Assembly (NCBI GenBank): GCA_004557185.1
Contig: SFEP01000031.1
Coordinates: 1 to 45,675 of the forward strand
Reading direction: 5' to 3'
DNA: 45,675 nucleotides
DNA from: Bacteroidales bacterium
GTDB lineage: Bacteria > Bacteroidota > Bacteroidia > Bacteroidales > Bacteroidaceae
Position 1 is the first letter of the stretch; the number at the start of each line of letters is the position of its first letter. Position numbers and translations under genes: made by a program. Shown piece after piece: positions 25,322 through 32,612 of the stretch. The notes under the pieces are model-generated. The model did not search any database. It worked only from the letters and a program-made list of their open reading frames with translations, and was not told the origin of the DNA.

Positions 25322-26368
25322 ATGGACAAGCTTCGCACCCCACACATCCTTATTATTTATACGGGCGGAACTATCGGAATGATAGAAAACCCTGAAACGG
25401 GCGCACTCGAGAACTTCGATTTCGAGCAGTTTCGTCACTATGTGCCCGAGTTGAACCGCTTCAACTACCACATTGACGCGCTCGCCTTCGACCCTCCCAT
25501 CGACTCCAGCGACATGGAGCCGCGCTACTGGGTGAAAATAGCCCATATCATTGCCGACCATTACGCCTCGTACGACGGTTTCGTGCTCCTGCATGGCACC
25601 GACACCATGGCCTACACGGCCTCGGCCTTGAGCTTCATGCTCGAAAATCTGGGGAAACCCGTCATCATCACCGGCTCACAGCTGCCCATCGGCCAGTTGC
25701 GCACCGATGGCAAGGAAAACTTGCTGACGAGTATCGAGATAGCCGCCGCACGCAACGCCAAGGGCGAACCGATGGTGCCCGAGGTGTGCATCTTCTTCAA
25801 AAGCCGCCTGATGCGCGGCAACCGCACCACAAAAATCAATGCCGAGGGCTTTAACGCCTTCCGCTCCTATAACTATCCCTCGCTCGCTCACGCCGGCATC
25901 CACCTCAAGTACGACGAGCACCTCATACGCCGCCCCGCACCGCAGGCTCCCTTCAAGCCGCACTATCTGCTCGACAACAACGTGCTTATACTTACGCTCT
26001 TCCCCGGCATACGCCAAGAGATTGTGGACACTATGACGGCCGTGCCAAACATTAAAGCCATCATCCTGAAAACCTACGGCTCGGGCAACGCGCCGCAAAA
26101 GGCATGGCTCGTGGAACGCATTCGCAAGATTGTGGACAAGGGCGTGATTGTGGTCAACATCACACAGTGCTCGCAGGGTACGGTGGAAATGCGGCGCTAC
26201 GGCACAGGGCTACAGCTCCTGCAAGCCGGCGTCATCAACGGCTACGACAGCACCGTTGAGTCGATGGTCACCAAACTCATGTTCCTACTCGGCCACGGCT
26301 ACAGCCACGAGCACATCAAAGAGCTCATGCAAACGAGCATCGCCGGCGAAATCACCCTGACCGAATAA
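25322..26368 (+). CDS. ansA: Type I L-asparaginase (cytoplasmic)
   Basis: The 348-residue enzyme hydrolyses asparagine to aspartate and ammonia. The first catalytic motif is IIYTGGTIGM (Thr14 nucleophile), the second LLHGTDTMAYTASAL. ITGSQLPIGQLRTDGKENL is typical of the type I family. There is no signal peptide, which fits the cytoplasmic form. The ATG at 25322 is set by both the family start and the -7 box at 25309-25316. A candidate terminator follows at 26383. Confidence 0.94.
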   Translation: MDKLRTPHILIIYTGGTIGMIENPETGALENFDFEQFRHYVPELNRFNYHIDALAFDPPIDSSDMEPRYWVKIAHIIADHYASYDGFVLLHGTDTMAYTASALSFMLENLGKPVIITGSQLPIGQLRTDGKENLLTSIEIAAARNAKGEPMVPEVCIFFKSRLMRGNRTTKINAEGFNAFRSYNYPSLAHAGIHLKYDEHLIRRPAPQAPFKPHYLLDNNVLILTLFPGIRQEIVDTMTAVPNIKAIILKTYGSGNAPQKAWLVERIRKIVDKGVIVVNITQCSQGTVEMRRYGTGLQLLQAGVINGYDSTVESMVTKLMFLLGHGYSHEHIKELMQTSIAGEITLTE

Positions 26369-26382
26369 TTCAGACCCCGACA

Positions 26383-26431
26383 AGGCGGCCGAGCAGACAG
26401 ACGCAAGGGTCTGGTGCACGGCCGCCTCGTT
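26383..26431 (+). terminator. Candidate terminator of the asparaginase gene with duplicated 3' arm
   Basis: AGGCGGCCG (26383-26391) and CGGCCGCCT (26419-26427) form a 9-bp perfect stem followed by CGTTTT. The same 3' arm recurs at 26481-26489 followed by CATTTT, so the 5' arm has two possible partners. Confidence 0.5.
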
Positions 26432-26580
26432 TTGTGGCGCTGCCCTACCCGGCGAAAATTAAATTGTGTGGTCTTGTGCACGGCCGCCTCATTTTGCGGC
26501 GCTGCCCATTTCTTATATACACGTAAACGGCGACTTCCTGGCTAAAGCGCCTCATTTTGCGGTGCTACCCATTTCTTATA
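26407..26580. repeat. Three imperfect copies of a CGCCTCATTTTGCGG block
   Basis: Copy 1 (26407-26446) and copy 2 (26470-26517) share GTGCACGGCCGCCTC, a TTTTG and GGCGCTGCCC. Copy 3 (26547-26580) shares GCGCCTCATTTTGCGG and CCCATTTCTTATA with copy 2. They fill the 221-nt gap between the asparaginase gene and the binding-protein gene. Copy 3 ends nine bases before the start codon at 26590. No recognisable riboswitch was seen. Confidence 0.7.
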
Positions 26581-26589
26581 AACTGCTTT

Positions 26590-27729
26590 ATGAAATCTCC
26601 CCTCATTCACCTACTGCTGCCGCTCCTGCTGCTTGCTCTGCACACCACGGGCTGCGCACCGTCGCGCCCCGACGCTGTGGATGGCGACACGCTGGCCCTG
26701 CGCCACGCCACGCTGCTCCACATCACACGCACCGACAGTTTTACGCTGGTCACCGTAGACGACGCATGGCACAAAGGCCGCGAATTGGCGCGCTACGTGC
26801 TCGTGCCACAGAGCCATCAACTACCGCACACCCTGCCCTCCGGCACCTTGGTACGCACCCCGCTGCGGCGGGTGGCCCTCACAGGTTCCGTGCACGCCGC
26901 CCTGCTCTGTGAATGGGGCTTGCAGCGCCTCATAGCAGCCATGGCCGACACCGGCTATGTGGTAGGCGACGGTGTGAAACGCATGCTGCGCTCTGGGCAC
27001 GTGGCCTCGTTAGGCAGCAGCATGCAGCCCAATGTGGAGACGCTGCGCGCCGTGCAGGCCGACGCTGTATGGGTGTCGCCCTTCGAAAATGCGGGCTACG
27101 GCGCCCTCACCTCCACGGGCATTCCCCTCATCGTGTGCGCCGACTACATGGAAGCATCGCCCCTGGCACGGGCCGAATGGATGCGTTTCTACGGCATGCT
27201 CATGGGCTGCGGGGCGCAGGCCGACAGCCTCTTTGCCCAAGTGGAAACGCGCTACGAGGCACTCCGCCGCCAGGCTCAGGCAGCTACGCGTCGCCCCACA
27301 CTCTTCTGCGACGTGCCCCTCTCCTCCACTTGGTATCAGCCCGGCGGAGAGAGCACCATGGGCCGCCTCTTTGCCGATGCCGGCGCACGCTACCTTTGGG
27401 CAGACCGTCCTGAGCGCGGCAGTCTGGCGCTGACGCAAGAACACGTCTATGCCCGGGCCGCCTCAGCCGACCTCTGGCTGGTGAAACACGGAGGCAAGGC
27501 CGACTACACCTATGCCACGCTCGCCGCCTCCTGCCGTGCTGCTGCGGGCATGGCGGCCTGGAAGCAGCGCCATGTGTGGGTGTGCAACACGCTGCGTGTT
27601 CCTTTTTTTGAAGAAACGCCCTTTCACCCCGACCTCCTGCTGCGCGACCTCGTGCTGCTCTGCCATCCCGAACTGGCCGGCGACTCGCTGCAAGGCGCCA
27701 CGCGCTACTACCGCCTGCTCACTGAGTAA
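26590..27729 (+). CDS. ABC transporter substrate-binding lipoprotein (cobalamin/iron-complex type)
   Basis: The 379-residue protein starts with a lipoprotein signal (LLLLALHTTGC) and belongs to the BtuF/FepB-like class III binding proteins. Recognisable parts are ALLCEWGLQRLIAAMADTGYVVG, VASLGSSMQPNVETL..ADAVWVSPFE and GIPLIVCADYMEASPLARAEWMRFYG. The late segment with VWVCNTLRVPFFEE and HPDLLLRDLVLLCHPEL is also typical. The ligand (cobalamin, haem or siderophore) cannot be told from sequence. The ATG at 26590 gives the lipoprotein signal. The permease gene follows after 78 nt. Confidence 0.85.
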   Translation: MKSPLIHLLLPLLLLALHTTGCAPSRPDAVDGDTLALRHATLLHITRTDSFTLVTVDDAWHKGRELARYVLVPQSHQLPHTLPSGTLVRTPLRRVALTGSVHAALLCEWGLQRLIAAMADTGYVVGDGVKRMLRSGHVASLGSSMQPNVETLRAVQADAVWVSPFENAGYGALTSTGIPLIVCADYMEASPLARAEWMRFYGMLMGCGAQADSLFAQVETRYEALRRQAQAATRRPTLFCDVPLSSTWYQPGGESTMGRLFADAGARYLWADRPERGSLALTQEHVYARAASADLWLVKHGGKADYTYATLAASCRAAAGMAAWKQRHVWVCNTLRVPFFEETPFHPDLLLRDLVLLCHPELAGDSLQGATRYYRLLTE

Positions 27730-27807
27730 GCATGCCCCGCTGCGACGCCTTTCCTTCTGGCCGCTGTGCCGTCATTCCTGCCACCCGTATTCTTTCTCCC
27801 ACACCTC

Positions 27808-28797
27808 ATGAAAATTTCCTTCCTACTCCTGCTCCTGCTCTTTCCGCTGGCGCTGCTCACCGGCAGCGTGTCACTGCCTGCCGCCGAAGTGTGGCAGGTG
27901 CTGTGTGGCCACGAGGCTACCGACACAGCCCGCTTCATTGTGCTCGACTACCGCGTGCCGCAGGCCCTCACTGCCGTGTGCAGCGGTGCGGCGCTGGCCG
28001 TGTCGGGCCTGGTGATGCAGACGCTCTTTGCCAACCCGCTGGCCGATCCCTCGCTTTTGGGCGTCAACAGCGGAGCCTCGCTCGGCGCAGCGGTAGCCCT
28101 GCTGCTGTGCGGTGGCACGGCGGCCATAGCGGGCATGCAAGCAGGCGGCATTGTGCTCACCGTGCTTATGGCCATGCTCAGCGCTATGGCTGTGATGCTG
28201 CTGCTCGTGCTGTGCAGCATGTGGCTACGCGGACGTCTGGCGCTGCTTGTGGCAGGCGTCATGATAGGCTTTGCACTGAGCGCCGTCATCTCGCTGCTGA
28301 GTTTCTTTGCCACGGCTGAGGGCGTACGCTCCTTTGTGGTGTGGGGCATGGGCGACTTCGGCGGGGTGAGCCGTGCGCACATTCCCTACTACTGCCTCGG
28401 CGTAGTGTGTCTGCTCGGTGGCGTGTGGCTGATGGCCCGTCCGCTCAATGCGCTGCTGCTGGGCAGCGACTATGCGGCCAACCTCGGCGTGCACGTGCGC
28501 CGCTGCCGCACCGTGTTGCTGCTCCTCACGGGCATGCTCACAGCCCTCGTCACGGCGTTCTGCGGCCCCATCCTGTTCATCGGTCTGGCCGTGCCCCACA
28601 TAGCCCGCCTCCTGCTGCACAGTAGCGACCACAGCCGCATGTTGCCCGTCACCGCCCTGATGGGAGCCAACGTGGCTCTGCTGGCCCTTGTGCTGAGCCA
28701 TCTGCCCGGCGAGCGTGGCGTACTGCCTCTGGCTGCCATCACGCCGCTCATTGGCGTACCTGTGGTGCTCACCCTCCTGCTGCGTAAGCAATCATAA
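27808..28797 (+). CDS. FecCD-family ABC transporter permease
   Basis: The 329-residue membrane protein has many hydrophobic helices and FecCD/BtuC hallmarks: LDYRVPQALTAVCSGAALAVSGLVMQTLFANPLADPSLLGVNSGA split over the first 100 residues, LVAGVMIGFALSA, GMGDFGGVS and FCGPILFIGLAVPHIARLL. It pairs with the upstream binding protein. No ATPase gene follows; a terminator and the convergent sdhB come next, so the energising subunit must be elsewhere. The ATG at 27808 was chosen over an upstream in-frame start because it begins at the first helix. Confidence 0.9.
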   Translation: MKISFLLLLLLFPLALLTGSVSLPAAEVWQVLCGHEATDTARFIVLDYRVPQALTAVCSGAALAVSGLVMQTLFANPLADPSLLGVNSGASLGAAVALLLCGGTAAIAGMQAGGIVLTVLMAMLSAMAVMLLLVLCSMWLRGRLALLVAGVMIGFALSAVISLLSFFATAEGVRSFVVWGMGDFGGVSRAHIPYYCLGVVCLLGGVWLMARPLNALLLGSDYAANLGVHVRRCRTVLLLLTGMLTALVTAFCGPILFIGLAVPHIARLLLHSSDHSRMLPVTALMGANVALLALVLSHLPGERGVLPLAAITPLIGVPVVLTLLLRKQS

Positions 28798-28828
28798 GGT
28801 CCAGGGGACTGGTGTGCATACAAACAGC

Positions 28829-28878
28829 ACCGCTGCGGAAAGTGCCGGGTGGCACCCTCCGCAGCGGTCAATTTTTTT
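28829..28878 (+). terminator. Strong rho-independent terminator after the permease gene
   Basis: ACCGCTGCGGA (28829-28839) pairs with TCCGCAGCGGT (28858-28868). An inner stem GTGCC/GGCAC (28842-28846, 28851-28855) extends the helix around a four-base loop. A run of seven T follows (28872-28878). It separates the permease gene from convergent sdhB. Confidence 0.88.
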
Positions 28879-28895
28879 CAGCGTGATGCTGTGTA

Positions 28896-29654
28896 TCAGT
28901 CGGCCAGTTTGGCACTGATGAACTCGCGGTTCAGACGTGCGATGTTGGCGATGCTCTCGTTCTTGGGGCATACGGCTTCGCAGGCACGAGTGTTGGTGCA
29001 GTTACCAAAGCCGAGTTCGTCCATCTTGGCCACCATGGCCTTGGCGCGCTTGGCGGCTTCGGGGCGTCCCTGGGGCAGGAGTGCGAACTGGCTCACCTTC
29101 GAGCTCACGAAGAGCATGGCAGAACCGTTCTTGCAGGCTGCCACGCAAGCGCCGCAACCGATACAGGTAGCGCAGTCCATGGCCTCGTCGGCGTCCTGCT
29201 TGGGGATGAGGATGGCGTTCGCATCCTGAGGAGCGCCGGTGCGTACGGTGATGTAACCGCCGGCGGCCTGAATCTTGTCGAAAGCGGAGCGGTCCACCAT
29301 GCAGTCTTTAATCACGGGGAAGGCAGCCGAGCGCCAGGGTTCTACGGTGATGACGTCGCCGTCGTTGAAGCGGCGCATGTAGAGTTGGCATGTGGTAGCG
29401 CCCGTAGCGGTTTTGCCGTGGGGTGTGCCGTTGATATAGAGGGAGCACATACCGCAGATGCCTTCGCGGCAGTCGTGGTCAAAGACGAAGGGTTCCTTGC
29501 CTTCTTCGATGAGTTCCTCGTTGAGGATGTCGAGCATCTCGAGGAAGGAAGTGTCATCGGGGATGTTCTTCATTTCGCGCGAGTCGAAGTGGCCTGCATC
29601 CTTGGGTCCGTTCTGCTTCCAGTACTTGATTGTGAAAGATATATTCTTAGCCAT
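28896..29654 (-). CDS. sdhB: Succinate dehydrogenase/fumarate reductase iron-sulfur subunit
   Basis: The 252-residue subunit carries electrons between flavin and quinone. The [2Fe-2S] site is CREGICGMCSLYING. The cluster motifs of the C-terminal part are CIGCGACVAACKNGSAM and CTNTRACEAVCPKNESI. Its gene follows sdhA by four bases and ends the sdhC-A-B operon. In anaerobic Bacteroidales this complex usually works as fumarate reductase; direction cannot be read from sequence. Confidence 0.96.
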   Translation of the reverse strand: MAKNISFTIKYWKQNGPKDAGHFDSREMKNIPDDTSFLEMLDILNEELIEEGKEPFVFDHDCREGICGMCSLYINGTPHGKTATGATTCQLYMRRFNDGDVITVEPWRSAAFPVIKDCMVDRSAFDKIQAAGGYITVRTGAPQDANAILIPKQDADEAMDCATCIGCGACVAACKNGSAMLFVSSKVSQFALLPQGRPEAAKRAKAMVAKMDELGFGNCTNTRACEAVCPKNESIANIARLNREFISAKLAD

Positions 29655-29658
29655 GGCT

Positions 29659-31632
29659 TTAGTTCTTATAGTTACGGGTTTTAACTTCGATAGCTTCGTA
29701 CTTCAAGGGTTCGGTGTACTTCACGGGGTCCTTGTCTTCGCCCTGGTACTCCCAGCATGATACGTAGAAGCAGTTCTTGTCGTCGCGCTTGGCTTCGCCT
29801 TCCTCCGTCTGGTGCTCTTCGCGGAAGTGTCCGCCGCACGATTCCTCTCGGTTGAGGGCATCGATGGCGATGAGCTGACCCATCGTGATGAAGTCGTTGA
29901 GGCGGAGAGCCTTGTCGAGTTCCACGTTGACGCCTTCGAGTTTCGGGATGAAGAGGTTGGTTTCAAACTCCTTGCGAATCTCCTTGAGTTTGCCCAGTGC
30001 GGTGGTGAGGCCTTCCTTGGTTCGAGCCATGCCCACGTATTCCCACATCACGTGTCCGAGTTCCTTGTGTATGCTGTCGACCGACTTTTTGCCGTTGATG
30101 CTGAGCAGATGGTCGATGCGTGCCTGCACGGCTTTCTCGGTCTTCTCGAACTCGGGCAAATCGGTGCTGAAGCGGGGCACGGTGATTTGGTCGCTGAGGT
30201 AGTTCTGAATGGTGTAGGGGAGCACGAAGTAACCGTCGGCCAGACCCTGCATGAGGGCGGAGGCGCCGAGGCGGTTGGCACCGTGGTCTGAGAAGTTGCA
30301 CTCGCCGATAGCAAAGAGGCCGGGGATGTTGGTCGAGAGTTCGTAGTCAACCCAGAGGCCGCCCATGGTGTAGTGTATGGCGGGATAAATCATCATGGGG
30401 TTGTAATACTTCACTCCGTCCACTTCCTTGGCGAGTTCGCCGGGGTTCACGTCAGTGATTTCCTCATACATGTCGAAGAGGTTGCCGTAGCGCTGCAGCA
30501 CCTGGTCGATGCCGAGTCGGTTGATGGCTTCTGAGAAGTCGAGGAAGACGGCGAGGCCCGTGTTGTTCACGCCGAAGCCAGCATCGCAGCGTTCCTTGGC
30601 TGCACGGCTTGCCACGTCGCGGGGCACGAGGTTACCGAAGGCGGGATATCGGCGTTCCAAGTAGTAGTCGCGGTCCTGTTCGGGTATGTCGCTACCTTTG
30701 ATTTCGCCTTTTTGCAGTTTGATGGCATCTTCCTTCTTTTTGGGCACCCAGATGCGGCCGTCGTTGCGTAGCGACTCCGACATGAGCGTGAGCTTCGACT
30801 GCTTGTCGCCGTGCACGGGGATACATGTGGGGTGAATCTGCACATAGGCGGGGTTAGCAAAGTAGGCTCCCTTGCGATAAGCGGCAATGGCAGCCGAGCA
30901 GTTGCAGCCCATGGCGTTGGTTGAGAGGAAGTAGGTGTTACCGTAACCGCCGGTGGCGAGCACTACGGCGTGTGCGGCGAAGCGTTCGAGCTTACCGTTG
31001 CACAGGTTGCGTGCCACGATGCCTCGTGCACGGCCGTCGACAATCACCACATCCTGCATTTCGTAGCGGGTGTAGAGCTTCACGGTGCCGGCGTTCACCT
31101 GGCACATGAGTGCGGAGTAGGCGCCGAGCAGGAGCTGCTGTCCTGTCTGACCTTTGGCGTAGAAGGTACGGCTCACCTGCACACCGCCGAAGGAGCGGTT
31201 AGCCAGCGTGCCGCCATATTCGCGAGCGAAGGGTACGCCCTGTGCCACGCACTGGTCGATGATGTTGGCGCTGACTTCGGCCAGACGGTAGACGTTAGCT
31301 TCGCGAGCACGGTAGTCACCACCCTTCACGGTGTCGTAGAAGAGGCGGTACACGGAGTCGCCGTCGTTCTGGTAGTTTTTGGCAGCGTTGATACCGCCCT
31401 GTGCGGCGATGGAGTGAGCGCGGCGGGGTGAGTCCTGAATGCAGAAGTTGAGCACCTTGAAGCCCATTTCGCCGAGTGAGGCGGCGGCCGATGCGCCTGC
31501 CAGGCCCGTGCCGACCACGATGATGTCGAGCTTACGCTTGTTAGCGGGGTTCACCAGTTTCTGGTGCGCTTTGTAGTTAGTCCATTTTTCAGAAATAGGA
31601 CCTTCGGGTATCTTGGAATCGATGTTAGCCAT
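29659..31632 (-). CDS. sdhA: Succinate dehydrogenase/fumarate reductase flavoprotein subunit
   Basis: The 657-residue catalytic subunit interconverts fumarate and succinate. The FAD fold is IIVVGTGLAGASAAASLGEMG. The flavin-attachment region reads SPRRAHSIAAQGGINAAKNY. Substrate-site and FAD segments are HPTCIPVHGDKQSK, SESLRNDGRIWVPKK and GANRLGASALMQGLADGYF. Length suits the longer flavoproteins found with a five-helix cytochrome b. It lies between sdhC and sdhB on the same strand. Confidence 0.96.
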   Translation of the reverse strand: MANIDSKIPEGPISEKWTNYKAHQKLVNPANKRKLDIIVVGTGLAGASAAASLGEMGFKVLNFCIQDSPRRAHSIAAQGGINAAKNYQNDGDSVYRLFYDTVKGGDYRAREANVYRLAEVSANIIDQCVAQGVPFAREYGGTLANRSFGGVQVSRTFYAKGQTGQQLLLGAYSALMCQVNAGTVKLYTRYEMQDVVIVDGRARGIVARNLCNGKLERFAAHAVVLATGGYGNTYFLSTNAMGCNCSAAIAAYRKGAYFANPAYVQIHPTCIPVHGDKQSKLTLMSESLRNDGRIWVPKKKEDAIKLQKGEIKGSDIPEQDRDYYLERRYPAFGNLVPRDVASRAAKERCDAGFGVNNTGLAVFLDFSEAINRLGIDQVLQRYGNLFDMYEEITDVNPGELAKEVDGVKYYNPMMIYPAIHYTMGGLWVDYELSTNIPGLFAIGECNFSDHGANRLGASALMQGLADGYFVLPYTIQNYLSDQITVPRFSTDLPEFEKTEKAVQARIDHLLSINGKKSVDSIHKELGHVMWEYVGMARTKEGLTTALGKLKEIRKEFETNLFIPKLEGVNVELDKALRLNDFITMGQLIAIDALNREESCGGHFREEHQTEEGEAKRDDKNCFYVSCWEYQGEDKDPVKYTEPLKYEAIEVKTRNYKN

Positions 31633-31696
31633 GATAATGTCTGTTTATAATAATGAGTGAAATGCCTTGGGGCTTGCCTTGTGCGGTAGGCTCTGC

Positions 31697-32407
31697 TCAG
31701 CAGGCGCCGCAGCAAGCGGTGGCGCAAGCGCCGCCACAGAAGGCGAACTTGAGGGCTACTACCACGAAGATGAGCATGAGCACGGTGACGTAGACCATGC
31801 CGATGGCGCGCCAGCGGGCAAACCAGATCTTGCCGTTCCAGCCGAGGGTTTGGAAAGCGCTCCAGAAACCGTGCGTCATGTGGAACCAGATGGCCACGAA
31901 CCACACGATGTAGAGGGCGGTGTAAACGGGGCAGCTGAAGGTAAGGGCCATCATGCCGTAGCCATCAGAGGCGCTCTCCACGCCGTCTACGAAGGGTACG
32001 CCTGCGTTCACCAGTTCGGCGAACATCATGTTGTACCAGAAGTTGTAGAGGTGCAGTGCAAGGCCGAGCACCACGATGATGCCGAGCACAAGCATATTCT
32101 GCGAGGCCCACTCCACCTTGGCGGGACGGTCGGTCACAGCGTAGCGGCTGTTACCGCGTGCCTTGCGGTTCTGCAGCGTGAGGATGATGGCATACACAAA
32201 GTGAAGGCCTACGAGCACAGCCAAGCCGACGGTGGCTGCCACGGCATACCAGTTGGCGCCGAGCATTTCGCACACCAGGTTGTAGCCCTCGGCTGAGAAC
32301 AGGGCCACCAGGTTCATGCAGGCATGAAACGTGAGGAACAGGATAAGCGCAATGCCGGTTACCGACATGATTACTTTCCGTCCGATGGATGAATTAGTTA
32401 ACCACAT
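31697..32407 (-). CDS. sdhC: Succinate dehydrogenase/fumarate reductase cytochrome b subunit with Cys-rich tail
   Basis: The 236-residue membrane anchor has five predicted helices and holds haem b and the quinone site. Histidines lie in suitable places (FLTFHACMN, VGLHFVYAI, LALHLYNFWYN, AIWFHMTHGFWSAFQTLG). It belongs to the B-type single-subunit anchor found in Bacteroidetes and epsilonproteobacteria. The last residues, FAFCGGACATACCGAC, contain five cysteines in 13 positions, which is unusual for a membrane anchor. The ATG at 32407 is supported by the promoter at 32506-32537 and by the N-terminal helix start. Confidence 0.93.
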   Translation of the reverse strand: MWLTNSSIGRKVIMSVTGIALILFLTFHACMNLVALFSAEGYNLVCEMLGANWYAVAATVGLAVLVGLHFVYAIILTLQNRKARGNSRYAVTDRPAKVEWASQNMLVLGIIVVLGLALHLYNFWYNMMFAELVNAGVPFVDGVESASDGYGMMALTFSCPVYTALYIVWFVAIWFHMTHGFWSAFQTLGWNGKIWFARWRAIGMVYVTVLMLIFVVVALKFAFCGGACATACCGAC

Positions 32408-32505
32408 AGGATGTTGAGTTGATTTAAGTTGATATGAATTGTTTTCTCTTGTTTCAAATACAGCGGATGCGGTTTCCCCACAAAAGGGGAAAAGGGAACT
32501 CCGTG

Positions 32506-32537
32506 CAAATGTAAGGTTTTTTATAATTACTTCCAAA
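32506..32537 (-). promoter_or_regulatory. Promoter of the sdhCAB operon
   Basis: On the minus strand TTTG (32537-32534) is followed after 20 nt by TACATTTG (32513-32506), a full Bacteroidetes -33/-7 pair. Initiation near 32500 gives a leader of roughly 90 nt to sdhC. Confidence 0.82.
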
Positions 32538-32612
32538 CATTTGTAGCACGAGGTGCGCACAAGTCCCCCTTTGCAAGGGTTTGGCGGCGGCCGCAAGGGC
32601 TGAAAACGTGCC

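Noticed and set aside
26369..26589. Cobalamin riboswitch before the binding-protein gene
   Set aside because: No conserved B12-box sequence or expected fold was recognised; the gap is explained by repeats and a terminator-like stem.
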